Of a stretch of 64,000 bases of DNA, positions 1-8,218 are shown in pieces. The translations under genes were made by a program, and so were the position numbers. Origin of the DNA: Gammaproteobacteria bacterium. GTDB lineage: Bacteria > Pseudomonadota > Gammaproteobacteria > Ga0077554 > Ga007554. The stretch covers positions 62,001 through 126,000 of the forward strand of contig JAMPIW010000001.1 of assembly GCA_040183005.1 (NCBI GenBank). Direction: 5' to 3'. The notes under the pieces were generated by a model. It saw nothing but the letters and a program-made list of their open reading frames with translations. It was not told the DNA's origin and did no database searches. Numbering within the stretch: the stretch's first letter is position 1; each line of letters begins with the position of its first letter.

Positions 1-2
1 CC

Positions 3-662
3 CCCGCGATGCCCGGAGGCGCCGAGATCCGCTTCCACGGCGTGCGCGCCACCGACGCCCGCGACGCCATCAACCAGTTTTCCGCCCGGCGCCAGGTACA
101 ACCCAACGCCGTATCACTGTCCAGTTGGGATCCCTTCCAGGTGAGCGCCCCCACCGCCGAACTCACCTCCGCCCTGGACGCGGGCGACCTGCCGGTACTG
201 TCCCTCTACGACGGCAGCGGGGAGCGACGCTATGCCGACAGCGCCGCCGCCCTGCAGCACGCTGGCCTGGCACTGCAGGCCCTCGAAATGGGCAACAAAA
301 CCTTCACCGGCGGTGGCGCGATACGCACCCTGGCGGCCGGACACCACTTCATGCTCACCCAGCACACCCGCTACCCGCTGGGCAAGAACGCCTTCACCGT
401 GCTGTGGGTCGAGCACGCCGCCGTCAACAACCTGGACACCGACGCTGTGCAAGGATGTACGAGTGTCGCCAGAGGCAGGATGCCGGGAGCGACCATCGCC
501 AGCCCGGCAGCACATCCCGGCCCAACCCATCAGACCGATCACCTCTCCTCCCACACCCTCGAACACGGCACCTACCGCAACCGCTTCACCTGCGTGCGCC
601 AGGCCGTGGCCATCGTCCCCGCCGCCACCGCCGGAATCCGCGCGCCCACCGCCTGCGGCCGC
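3..662 (+). pseudogene. vgrG 5'/middle fragment (T6SS spike), truncated and fused
   Basis: The frame is already open at the window edge, so the true start lies to the left. The translation matches the gp27-like N-terminal region of VgrG, the trimeric type VI secretion spike: a conserved 'FTVLWVEHAAVNNL' stretch is followed by 'GTYRNRFTCVR' and 'AVAIVP'. Codon use is GC-rich. Near 662 the vgrG similarity stops and the frame runs into an unrelated AT-richer gene, so this is a recombination junction and not a full VgrG. A short insertion-like segment interrupts it at about 444-497. The gp5-like and DUF2345 regions seen at 2161 onward and in the right-hand copies are missing here. Confidence 0.75.
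444..497 (+). repeat. short in-frame insert, copy A
   Basis: This roughly 50-bp stretch interrupts the VgrG reading between 'NNLDTDA' and the later 'LEHGTYRNRF'. It encodes QGCTSVARGRMP. A similar stretch (QGSASAARGRMP) occurs at 56262-56312 inside an unrelated SUMF1 gene; both share the core GAGGCAGGATGCCGG. It may be a dispersed element that tolerates insertion within coding sequence. The exact borders are not certain here. Confidence 0.45.
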
Positions 663-663
663 C

Positions 664-906
664 TGACGGGGTATCGCCACGGGATTTTCGGTTTTATCGA
701 GGTATACGTTGACGTGATAGTCAGAATTTTCAGTGTAATTGTTATTCTATTCGGCTGCTGCTTGCCTGTTTTGGTGGATGCGAGAACTTCTCAGGAATAT
801 CAGGGAGCAAGTGTTTCTCAAGATAAAAAAATATCTATCCATTGGGTATGTTCTTCCCTAGACCAATGCAAGGTCTATGCTCTCGATGGCCGCAGAAAAT
901 ACTGGA
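664..906 (+). repeat. 243-bp direct repeat, copy 1
   Basis: Nearly identical to 4354-4596. It covers the upstream region and first part of the secreted protein gene at 714. The left border coincides with the vgrG junction, and the second copy ends where ISL3 copy 1 begins. This is consistent with cassette duplication in a vgrG effector locus. Confidence 0.9.
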
Positions 907-1292
907 TAACCCGCGTGCCGTTACGCGAACCCATCGTCACTTGGCACTCTAACGATTTTGCCGAAATACTTTTTGGCTGTGGAACCGCTTGTAGCGCCTC
1001 TTTCTTTTTCCATAGTAATGCTGGAGCAGTAGGTCCTTTTCCATTGGTGGCAGCAGTAAATACAGAGGCAAATTTGATTGCCTCTGTAGCCGGACAAAAA
1101 ATTATAATCTACAAGCTGTTTCCAAAGAAAAAAATAATTAAAGAAATCGTTAAATCTGAATTTTTATTGACTTCGGATATTTCACTTTTAATCCATGATA
1201 TTAGATTTATCAATCCTTCCGAGATTTTTCTCAGCTACAAGAAAAATGCAACTGAAGGAGTTGTCAAGGAAAATATTCGCCTTGATCGATAA
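714..1292 (+). CDS. hypothetical secreted protein (possible orphan immunity protein)
   Basis: The open frame is fused upstream to vgrG, but composition changes to AT-rich and a signal peptide-like segment (VIVRIFSVIVILFGCCLPVL then VDARTS) starts at a GTG at 714. The preceding GAGGT is a plausible ribosome binding site, so GTG 714 is chosen as start, giving 192 residues. The mature part has four Cys residues and a basic C-terminal half. I do not recognise the family. Its position behind a truncated vgrG, and the partial duplicate at 4404, suggest an orphan immunity gene left by cassette replacement; this is inference. Confidence 0.55.
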   Translation: MIVRIFSVIVILFGCCLPVLVDARTSQEYQGASVSQDKKISIHWVCSSLDQCKVYALDGRRKYWITRVPLREPIVTWHSNDFAEILFGCGTACSASFFFHSNAGAVGPFPLVAAVNTEANLIASVAGQKIIIYKLFPKKKIIKEIVKSEFLLTSDISLLIHDIRFINPSEIFLSYKKNATEGVVKENIRLDR

Positions 1293-1449
1293 TTTATTAC
1301 GATTAAATCCAAAAAAATGCTCTCTTAAAAAAACAGGATTATCGAAGGTTGGAAACCTGATAACAGGGCGATACCTTTCTAATGACGACAACACCTTTAA
1401 ATGTTTCATAATTGAACGTTGGCCACATTGGCCGCAGCAAGGCGCATAA

Positions 1450-2124
1450 ATGAAGATGGCATTAACCAATACGCTTCCTGCTTTCTTTTTTTTATGCGCG
1501 ATATCCGTTGCTCATGCGCAACGATACGATTTTAAATTTCGCAGCCTTCAGCCTGGGTTGGCAATGAGCGAAATACTGAAATCACTCAAGCTTCGCGTTT
1601 ACTATTCATCAGAAGGCGATAAAACGCATGCCATTAAACTTTCCGGGAGTTGGGTGAAAGTTGAATGTCAATTTCAAGGGCCAAGTGAACCCTACGCCCT
1701 TCTTGCGGATTTGAATTTTGATGGAAATGCCGATATTTGGATTACAGGTTTTACTAACGGTCAAGGACGATCACGGTGTTCCGACGTTTGGCTGTTCAAC
1801 CCAAAGAAAAAGAAATACCAATATGATGTGGAACTCTCAAGAATCCATAACCTTGAGGTTGCTCCCCAAGAAAAAAAACTGGAGGGAGGAATATACAACT
1901 GTGGATGCGCTGCACAATGCTTTTTCCATGACACCTACATTTGGCAATCCGGCGCTTTATTGAAAATCGCACGTCGCGAACAAGATTGTGAGATTTATCG
2001 AGAATTTGTATTGATTGATGGAAACCTTAAGGTTGTACGCCAAGAAAAAGGCATGCCAGACGATAGCCAATATGCGCGCCGCCAAAATGGTGAACTTCAT
2101 TTTCTAAATTGGGACCCGCATTAA
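1450..2124 (+). CDS. secreted XAC2610-like protein, putative immunity/inhibitor
   Basis: 224 residues with a signal peptide (about 1-23, cleavage after AHA). Residues 87-96 (DLNFDGNADI) form the FG-GAP-like acidic motif typical of the family named after Xanthomonas XAC2610, the periplasmic inhibitor of a secreted peptidoglycan hydrolase. A Cys-rich patch (NCGCAAQC) lies near residue 150. It stands next to vgrG fragments, so an immunity role against a cell-wall effector is plausible. A second copy, opposite strand, occupies 50004-51924 but is broken by IS4 and ISL3 elements. Just after the stop, CGAGGAAAAT precedes an ATG whose frame closes after six codons at the vgrG junction, the beginning of a lost gene. 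Family assignment is by motif only. Confidence 0.6.
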   Translation: MKMALTNTLPAFFFLCAISVAHAQRYDFKFRSLQPGLAMSEILKSLKLRVYYSSEGDKTHAIKLSGSWVKVECQFQGPSEPYALLADLNFDGNADIWITGFTNGQGRSRCSDVWLFNPKKKKYQYDVELSRIHNLEVAPQEKKLEGGIYNCGCAAQCFFHDTYIWQSGALLKIARREQDCEIYREFVLIDGNLKVVRQEKGMPDDSQYARRQNGELHFLNWDPH

Positions 2125-2153
2125 AACGAGGAAAATATGAAGATATTCTCTGC

Positions 2154-3812
2154 ATGATTCCCCGAGTCCTGACCCACCACCCCGGCACCCTCTCCGGCAT
2201 CCACAGCCTCGACGGCACCGGCTACAACCAGTGGGTGATCATCGACGACACCCAGCACCAACTGCGCATGCGCCTGGCCACCAGCACCGCCGCCTCCCAG
2301 CTCAACCTCGGCCACCTCGTCCACCAATCCCCCACCTCCGCCCAGCGCGGCAGCTTTAGGGGCGAGGGCTTCGAACTGCGCACCGATGCCTGGGCCTCTA
2401 TACGCGGCGCGGACGGCATCCTCATCGCCACCACCCAACGCCCCGGCCAGGGCGCCAGCGTCACCTCCACCCAGATGGACGCCGCCGAGGCCGTGGCGCA
2501 GATGAAAGCGGCGCACGCGCTGTCCAAAACCCTGTGCGACGCCGCCACCCACCAAACGGCCCTGAGCAGCAAGACGGCCCAAACCGCCCAAAACGACTTC
2601 ATCACCGCCATCGACCCCGCCCAGCACGGCAAATACACCGCCCCGGTCAACGGCCAGGCCGCCCAGAAGACGCGGCCGGGCACGAGAGACCTCGATCCAA
2701 CACAACCGGTCGAGAAATTCGCCACCCCGGCCATCCTGCTGGACAGCCCCACCAACATCAACTGGGCCAGCCCCGCCAGCACCGCCCTGTTTGCCGGTCA
2801 GCACCTGCACTGGACCAGCCAAGCCGACCTGCACTTCGCCGCCGCCCATACCCTCGCCGCCGTCTCGGACCAAGCCACCACCTTGTTCACCCACGGTGGC
2901 GGCATCCAGGCCATCGCCGCCAACGGCCCGGTCTCATTACAAGCGCACACCGATCAACTGGAGATCCTCGCCGACCAGGCGGTCACCATCACCTCCGTCA
3001 ACGGCGACATCGAAGTCAAAGCCCAGCAGAAGATCGTCCTGCAAGCCGAGGGTGCCTCGATCACCCTGGAGGGCGGCAACATCACCCTCGCCTGCATCGG
3101 CAGCGCCTCGGTGAAAGGGGCGGCGCATGGATTTGAGGGGGCGGAGAGGGGGGAGACGGTGTTGGTGGGGTTGCCGAGTGGATCGGTGGCAGCGCCCGCA
3201 CCCGTCGGCGTATCAGGAATAGGCGCAGCAGCGCCTACGGCCAGTGCAGGTACGCCCATCAAGACGGGGCTGGGCGATGATGTGGACAAACTCGCTGCCA
3301 AGTCGCCGAGTTTGCAGAAGGACTGGCAGAAACTAAAAAATGAAGGCTGGGGGGTCAAATATGGCCCTGCCGGAAAAGGTTCGACTGCCAATAGGCGCGA
3401 CAAGCTGATTACTATCGACGGCGCCGAAAAGGACAATCCCACTGCCGCGATGCAATCTCTCTCGCACGAAGTAGGGCACGCCACCTACCCTTACAAAGAG
3501 GATTATTCGTCCAAAACCGCTTACGTCAATGGCGCGCTGGCTGATGAGGGTGCCGCTACACTCAACAACATCAAGGTACAGCGCGAAATTATAGCCAATG
3601 GCGGACCTGACATTGGCATCGCGGGCAACAGTGCCAATCATGCCGCCTATAACCGGGCGTATGACCAGTTTCTGAAGGATGGCAACGCGGCGACAGCGCG
3701 GCAGTCTATCGGCGCACAGTTCGGTATGGGTGAGATCACGTCGAACACTGGGCAATCCTACGCAGACTATTACGGGGGTTGGTATGATGAAGCCTTCCCG
3801 CCGAAAAAGTAG
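2154..3812 (+). CDS. vgrG C-terminal fragment fused to a HEVGH metallopeptidase effector domain
   Basis: The first part matches the VgrG region HPGTLSGIHS...GYNQWV, then the DUF2345 spike-extension repeats (QLRMRL..., TNINW, ITSVNGDIEVKAQQKI). After a Pro/Ala/Gly linker (about nt 3180-3260), a distinct domain carries the zincin motif HEVGH (nt 3465-3479) and a downstream DEG (Glu codon 3546-3548), an arrangement seen in gluzincin metallopeptidases. This is the layout of an evolved VgrG with a C-terminal toxin. The N-terminal gp27-like half is missing: the frame joins vgrG just after the stop of the preceding gene, and ATG 2154 is only the first usable start. It is therefore probably a displaced cassette or needs recombination to be delivered. 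The next gene overlaps its 3' end. Confidence 0.7.
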   Translation: MIPRVLTHHPGTLSGIHSLDGTGYNQWVIIDDTQHQLRMRLATSTAASQLNLGHLVHQSPTSAQRGSFRGEGFELRTDAWASIRGADGILIATTQRPGQGASVTSTQMDAAEAVAQMKAAHALSKTLCDAATHQTALSSKTAQTAQNDFITAIDPAQHGKYTAPVNGQAAQKTRPGTRDLDPTQPVEKFATPAILLDSPTNINWASPASTALFAGQHLHWTSQADLHFAAAHTLAAVSDQATTLFTHGGGIQAIAANGPVSLQAHTDQLEILADQAVTITSVNGDIEVKAQQKIVLQAEGASITLEGGNITLACIGSASVKGAAHGFEGAERGETVLVGLPSGSVAAPAPVGVSGIGAAAPTASAGTPIKTGLGDDVDKLAAKSPSLQKDWQKLKNEGWGVKYGPAGKGSTANRRDKLITIDGAEKDNPTAAMQSLSHEVGHATYPYKEDYSSKTAYVNGALADEGAATLNNIKVQREIIANGGPDIGIAGNSANHAAYNRAYDQFLKDGNAATARQSIGAQFGMGEITSNTGQSYADYYGGWYDEAFPPKK

Positions 3813-4341
3813 CGTTTGGCATTGGTTATTGATGAGCGTGACAGCCTGCCTCGCTGGATGCGGACAGATTAGTGATATTCAGGAAAAGGACAAGATAATG
3901 ACGACAAAACAAATGACACTATGGCAGGCCATTGAAGCCGTGGCACAGCAAATACCGTTTTCAAAAGCCAAAGTGGAGACGCTGTTTTCAGCAACGCTCA
4001 CCGAGACCGACAACACGAGTAACGATGTTTTCCAATTTTTGAAAAGCAACCGGATTGAACTGAAAGATGACGTCGATATTTCAAATATTGATCTGCGGAT
4101 CAAGCGCCATGGCACGCACCCCGGCTTCATGGTTCTGGAAATAGGAGGCGCCTGCATCACCCTGGAGCAGGTACGCAACCATTACAGCGCACTGGAGATT
4201 ACGCAATCACCGCGTGGATCGCTCGCTGATGTCACCTCTCATTCAACCCGGCTACCTTGGGGCGATCTGTCCTTTAGTTTCGCTGAAAGCAACCCTCGCT
4301 GTCTGTCGTCGATTGCCTTCGACCCCAAGAAGGATCGTTGA
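3784..4341 (+). CDS. lipoprotein, putative immunity protein for the metallopeptidase effector
   Basis: ATG 3784 lies inside the last codons of the effector gene, so the two are translationally coupled. The 185-residue product has a basic N-terminus, a hydrophobic segment and a lipobox LAGC (Cys near residue 23), so it should be anchored in an envelope membrane facing the periplasm. No family is recognised beyond a mixed alpha/beta look. Overlap with an effector gene plus periplasmic targeting fits an immunity protein protecting against a toxin that acts in the periplasm. The open frame extends back to 3679, but that would place 35 non-conserved residues before the signal sequence, so ATG 3784 is preferred. 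Confidence 0.65.
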   Translation: MMKPSRRKSSVWHWLLMSVTACLAGCGQISDIQEKDKIMTTKQMTLWQAIEAVAQQIPFSKAKVETLFSATLTETDNTSNDVFQFLKSNRIELKDDVDISNIDLRIKRHGTHPGFMVLEIGGACITLEQVRNHYSALEITQSPRGSLADVTSHSTRLPWGDLSFSFAESNPRCLSSIAFDPKKDR

Positions 4342-4353
4342 AATACCTACGTC

Positions 4354-4596
4354 TGACGGCGTATCACCACGGGATTTTCGGTTTTATCGAGGTATACGTT
4401 GACGTGATAGTCAGAATTTTCAGTGTAATTGTTATTCTATTCGGCTGCTGCTTGCCTGTTTTGGTGGATGCGAGAACTTCTCAGGAATATCAGGGAGCAA
4501 GTGTTTCTCAAGATAAAAAAATATCTATCCATTGGGTATGTTCTTCCCTAGACCAATGCAAGGTCTATGCTCTCGATGGCCGCAGAAAATACTGGA
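4354..4596 (+). repeat. 243-bp direct repeat, copy 2
   Basis: Second copy of 664-906, ending exactly at the ISL3 left terminus. Only a few mismatches, clustered at the first bases, are seen. Confidence 0.9.
4404..4596 (+). pseudogene. 5' remnant of the secreted protein gene at 714
   Basis: Duplicate of the first 64 codons of the gene at 714, starting from the same GTG, cut off by the insertion sequence at 4597. The frame ends at 4610 a few codons inside the element. It keeps the signal peptide but lacks two thirds of the protein. Confidence 0.8.
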
Positions 4597-5974
4597 GGCT
4601 CTTCGCGTGATCGTGTGGGTAAATTTCATGTTTTTTAGAGCCTCGGGAGCATAGACGTGAGTATTTTTAGTCGCAGATATTCTTCATCGCGCAGACCATA
4701 TGCACGGCGTTGGATGACGCGTATCTTATTGTTGAGCCCCTCAACAAAGCCGAGTGAAACTTTATTCTCTGGCTTGCAATAGGCTGCGATCCCATCCCAA
4801 TGGCGCTCAATCATCTCGGCAAATTTCTCGTAAGGTTTCAGGCGCTGCCACTTCAGGCTGGTTTTCCAATTCTCGAAGAAACGCCGCGCCCATGCTTCGC
4901 TCCTGTAATCCCACAACTGGCCAAACGACTCTTTCAGCAGGTACGCCGTGTTCAGCCGTTTGTTCGCTGCCAGCAAAGCCTTCAAAGAACGTCTGCCGTC
5001 CAGTGTCATATTTTCGTGATTGGAAAGCAGTACGTATTTCTGCCCCTTAATGTAGCGCCTATCCTTGCCCTGAAGACGTGCATATTCCATCTTTCTGACT
5101 TTATCCAGAGCATCGCCGAGATGGCTCATGATGTGGAATTTGTCGAACAGGATGGCCGCCTGCGGGGCGCGTTCGTTGGTTACGTTACGAAAGGGCTTCC
5201 ACATATCCATCACTGCAAGACAAATGCCTTTGGATTTCTTCTCTCCCAGCCAGTCATAGAACTGTCGCATGCTGTCCTCCGAACGGTCGGCACCGCCAAA
5301 CCAGATGGGACGACCACGGATCAAGTCGCTGACTACAATGCGATAGGTATGTCCTTTGCGAATCGATATTTCGTCGATGCCAATGGCCTTGGGTGCTGGC
5401 GTTCCGGCGCGTTCCAGTTGCGCGGTCATGTATTGCTTGTCCAGTTCCTTGACGGTGTGCCAGTCCAGAAGCAATTCGCGGGCAATGTCCGACACCGTGC
5501 TGGCGCGACACCGTCTGCCTACATACCAAGAAAATCGCTTTGTATAGAGTGGGTTGTCGGCGAGAAAGTCGAGTCGTTCGCGTTTCACTTTCCCGCAGTG
5601 CCGACAAAGCACCCGTCGAATTTCGATTTCCAGATAGATACGTGTGTCGCCACAGGAGAGGTCGCGAACTCGTCGAAGCCTCTTGTCGTACCAACCAGAG
5701 CGCGTTCTGCCGCAACTGTTGCAGGCCGTTTTTTTGAGCGCCGAACGAGCGTGATGATCCGTGCTTTGGAGTCGCCAAAGATGCCGCGTATCTTTTCCAG
5801 CGGGCGAAAACAGGGGAATCGGTATGCGTCGAGAATGCGTTTGGGTTTGCGTGAAATAGCCATTGAAAAAACCTCCCATTTTCTGCAACAGGTGCAGGAT
5901 GCATTTTGCCTGATGCCACAAGGCTTGCGGAGGTTTTCATGTTAAATTTCACCCACTCGATTTCACGAAGACCC
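4597..5974 (-). mobile_element. ISL3-family insertion sequence, copy 1 (1378 bp)
   Basis: Bounded by imperfect inverted repeats starting GGCTCTTCG at 4597 and GGGTCTTCG (reverse strand) at 5974, both continuing into GTGGGT...AAATTT. A copy of identical length in inverse orientation lies at 51925-53302. No 8-bp target duplication is visible on either copy, nor when the flanks are cross-matched, which suggests rearrangement or deletion next to the elements. It separates the vgrG region from a truncated phage gene. Confidence 0.9.
4635..5863 (-). CDS. ISL3-family transposase, two frames joined at an A7 run
   Basis: The DDE catalytic core is evident: IGIDEISIRKGH, VMDMWKPF and the C-terminal EGLNNKIRVIQRR, with an N-terminal zinc finger (CNSCG...CRHCG). 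The continuous frame begins upstream with unrelated residues. A better start is ATG 5863 after GGGAGG, giving MAISRKPKRILDAYRF and a stretch ending IITLVRRSKK. That product runs in another frame until the A7 run at 5729-5735 (reverse strand), exactly before the zinc finger. A -1 shift there would join the two frames into one full-length ISL3 protein. The same arrangement is preserved in copy 2, arguing for programmed slippage and against a random error. Confidence 0.8.
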
Positions 5975-6089
5975 GGTAAGGTTTGCCGGGGAGTGAGGCA
6001 TAAGCGAATTGGTTACGGATTACATAATTGCGGCCATCTTTCTGACCTTCAAATCTGCCTACCTGACTCGATTTAATCTCGATTTTCAT
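5949..6089 (-). pseudogene. filamentous-phage ssDNA-binding protein (G5P-like), 3'-truncated
   Basis: ATG 6089 follows AGGAGAAATGAA. The first 38 codons (MKIEIKSSQV... then RNQFAYASLPGKPYRV) resemble the start of inovirus helix-destabilising protein gpV, which coats single-stranded phage DNA. At 5974 the frame enters ISL3 copy 1 and stops after 46 codons, about half the usual length. The missing half is not found at the other ISL3 copy, so phage DNA was lost at the insertion. Too short for the six-frame length limit but well supported by its ribosome binding site and position downstream of rep. Confidence 0.6.
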
Positions 6090-6480
6090 TTCATTTCTCC
6101 TATGTAGTTTTAAAAATACAATGATTGTTTTTCATCCCATTCGATATAAAAGCTATCACCAAGTTTTTTAAACGTCAATACTCATAATTTATCAACTTAT
6201 TGAATGTCAACAAAATTGGTTTACTTTTTTATCGAACGTCAACCAAATTAGCTGACATTTTAAAAGAGTAAATCCATCAATATATTGTTATTAAAAGATA
6301 AAATAATTATTAAAATAATTATTGTGAATTAATGAATGTTATGTATTTTTTATGAGATAAAGTTGTGGCGTAGGTCATCCGTCACACTTCACCTTCACAA
6401 TCAAATTGAGTGCGGCATCTATTCATGACGCGCATCATTGAAAGCGGCACAACGCAACCATGTCTTGGTAATTACATTAC
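6090..6480. promoter_or_regulatory. AT-rich spacer upstream of the G5P-like gene, with repeated operator-like boxes
   Basis: No gene is supported here. Two similar boxes lie near 6203-6224 (GAATGTCAACAAAATTGG) and 6234-6256 (GAACGTCAACCAAATTAG), upstream of the gene at 6089, suggesting repressor binding sites. The segment is much AT-richer than the chromosome. Confidence 0.35.
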
Positions 6481-6640
6481 GTGGTAATGTTTATCATGAG
6501 GGAATTGAGGAAAAGATTTTCGCGGGCGCGAAAATTGGGGCGTAGGTCAAACGTCACACTTTACGTCACGACTCACCAAAAAACGCTAGCGATGCCGGAT
6601 TATCCACAGGTATTGACCGTAACCGTGACGGATGACCTAC
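6370..6640. repeat. 16-bp motif present three times, two direct and one inverted
   Basis: GTAGGTCATCCGTCAC occurs at 6370-6385 and as a perfect reverse complement at 6625-6640, with a variant (GTAGGTCAAACGTCAC) at 6542-6557. The outer pair brackets about 270 bp and the inverted copy reaches the stop codon of the truncated antitoxin gene. It may be the ends of a small mobile element or a set of binding sites. Confidence 0.6.
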
Positions 6641-6813
6641 GGTTTGGAAAGCCCGGCTTGGCCTGCAATCTCTTTAGCGTGGGCAACAACCCCCAGAGCG
6701 TGCGCGATGTAGTCTGCGTCATCCGTCAGATACGCTTCGGCCATGAAGATCTCAATCGCTTCGTCGGTAGTCAGATCCTCGGCAGGATCATAGGTAGTCA
6801 GTTTTTCAACCAT
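6637..6813 (-). pseudogene. HigA-like addiction-module antidote, C-terminally truncated
   Basis: 58 codons from ATG 6813. The N-terminus (MVEKLTTYDPAEDL, then FMAEAY, then DYIAHALGVVAHAKEIA) is characteristic of the putative addiction-module antidote family that partners RelE/HigB-type toxins. These proteins are normally about 100 residues and end in a helix-turn-helix; here a stop follows GLSKP, in the motif shared with the 6370 repeat. No partner toxin gene is seen next to it, so it is probably a remnant. Confidence 0.6.
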
Positions 6814-6825
6814 TGCGCTTGCCTT

Positions 6826-7071
6826 CTACAGGCCAATGATCTCGGACAGCACGTGACCGTCCTTGTCCAGAGTACCTAGCTTCTGGCCTTTATGCTTGGC
6901 TTGCAAGGCCACCATAACCAAGGCGATGGCCTTGCGCATGATATCGCTCTTCGAGGTGCCCTCATCCTCCGCCAAGGCCTCCAGCTGGTCATTCACCTTG
7001 GAAGAGACATCGAGACTGAGCCGGACGCGGCTGGAACTGTTATCGACGGACATGAAAGAAGGGAAGATCAT
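6826..7071 (-). CDS. ribbon-helix-helix (CopG-like) DNA-binding protein
   Basis: The 81-residue frame contains RVRLSLDVSSKVNDQLEALA followed by TSKSDIMRKAIALV, the strand-helix-helix pattern of CopG/Arc-type repressors. ATG 7053 (MSVDNSS) is an alternative start; neither start has a clear ribosome binding site. It lies directly upstream of the truncated HigA-like gene. It could be an antitoxin or a phage regulator. Confidence 0.6.
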   Translation of the reverse strand: MIFPSFMSVDNSSSRVRLSLDVSSKVNDQLEALAEDEGTSKSDIMRKAIALVMVALQAKHKGQKLGTLDKDGHVLSEIIGL

Positions 7072-7114
7072 AGGTGGGGTAGCTCATTCCCCTGATTCAC
7101 TAAATTCGTAATGT

Positions 7115-7483
7115 TTATCTATCAAAATCCGAATCTTTTCCCACATCTGGCATCGACACCAAAGCAGCAGCAAGACAAGAGGGGGGTGATTCATCCCCCC
7201 GAAGCGAAAAATTCGTGATGAATTCGTTCAACAGCTGGAAATCTTCCCTTGAAATTTCGCCATCTTGAAAAGATATATCCAGCAAAAAGCGGAATGCTGA
7301 ATCAAGACCAAGGTTTTCCAGCAGCATGGCGAGCACCGTCAAACGTTCCTGTTCGCCGAAACCCAGTTGACCATCGTGGATCTGAACACGAAACGATTCC
7401 GGCAAGCGCTCGTTCCTCTCTAAACACTCGTCACCACGCCAATGACGGCCCTCCCAACGTATATCCCACTTTTTCTTTTCCAT
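7115..7483 (-). CDS. hypothetical protein
   Basis: 122 residues, acidic, with a Trp-rich start (MEKKKWDIRWEGRHWRGDE) and a central helical part (RLTVLAMLLENLGLDSAFRFLLDISF). No signal peptide or membrane segment. Family not recognised. It sits between the HEPN/MNT pair and the ribbon-helix-helix gene in the prophage cargo region. Confidence 0.45.
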   Translation of the reverse strand: MEKKKWDIRWEGRHWRGDECLERNERLPESFRVQIHDGQLGFGEQERLTVLAMLLENLGLDSAFRFLLDISFQDGEISREDFQLLNEFITNFSLRGDESPPSCLAAALVSMPDVGKDSDFDR

Positions 7484-7553
7484 ATCCCTACTTCATAACA
7501 TGAAAAGTCCCACTATGGGACAAGCGTCCACTGGTTAGATTTCGGACGTGGAC

Positions 7554-7910
7554 TTAGTCATCGACGTGTTGACGAATTGCAGGCAGGAGATCAAGTAACT
7601 GTGGTAATGCGGTTTGCACCGTCTCCCACACTACATCAAGGTTAATTTCAAAATAGCCATGCGCAATGCGGTTTCGCATACCCTTCATGCTACGCCAAGG
7701 AACGTCTGCATGTTGATCGAGAAAAGCGCTATGGTTTTGTATCAACTTAGTTGCCGCTTCACCAATGATCACAAGGTTTAGAATTACTGCTTGCTGAGTA
7801 CGCTTGTCAGCAAGAAAGTCTTCCTTGTCCATGCCTTCGACATAGCTACACGCTTGCTGCGCGGCTTCAATCATGTGGTCAAGGTAATCGGGTAAGCGGT
7901 TCTCCGTCAT
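7554..7910 (-). CDS. hepT: HEPN-domain toxin (HepT-like)
   Basis: 118 residues of the DUF86/HEPN family. The RNase-type motif R-x4-H is present in MRNRIAHGYF, preceded by the family signature NLVIIGEAATKL. HepT proteins are the toxic half of HEPN/MNT modules; their partner MntA adenylylates the toxin. Its ATG overlaps the stop of the upstream MNT gene (ATGA), the usual translational coupling. It appears intact, in the cargo of the filamentous-phage remnant. Confidence 0.85.
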   Translation of the reverse strand: MTENRLPDYLDHMIEAAQQACSYVEGMDKEDFLADKRTQQAVILNLVIIGEAATKLIQNHSAFLDQHADVPWRSMKGMRNRIAHGYFEINLDVVWETVQTALPQLLDLLPAIRQHVDD

Positions 7911-8218
7911 ACCGGGATGGCCTCTGCCAGAACCCGATCACGAAACTTGCGTGGTAGATCGCCGGGGGTCAGCAAGTCGACGTGTACGCCAAGCAATTCT
8001 TCCAGTTCTAGTTGTAAACCACCCAAATCGAATAGGGTGGTACCGGGCAAGGTGTCTACCAACAAATCAAGGTCGCTGCCGTCTCTGTCATTACCGTGAA
8101 GCACGGAACCGAATACACGCAGGTTGGCGGTGTGAAAACGATTGGCTACTTCGCGTACAGAACTGCGTTTCTCGTCAAGAGCAACAGAAGGCTTCATGAC
8201 ATGTACCTCGTTATTCAA
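7907..8218 (-). CDS. mntA: MNT-type nucleotidyltransferase antitoxin (MntA-like)
   Basis: 103 residues of the minimal nucleotidyltransferase fold: FGSVLHGNDRDGSDLDLLVD supplies the GSxxxG and DxD metal-binding motif. A second start at 8197 (MKPSVALDEK) is possible. It precedes and overlaps the HEPN toxin gene by 4 bp. The family neutralises HEPN toxins by AMP transfer to a tyrosine next to the HEPN active site. Apparently complete. Confidence 0.85.
   Translation of the reverse strand: MNNEVHVMKPSVALDEKRSSVREVANRFHTANLRVFGSVLHGNDRDGSDLDLLVDTLPGTTLFDLGGLQLELEELLGVHVDLLTPGDLPRKFRDRVLAEAIPV

Noticed and set aside
1195-1469. Small frames on both strands between the secreted protein and the XAC2610-like gene
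   Set aside because: No ribosome binding site, signal or family feature; they overlap better-supported genes.
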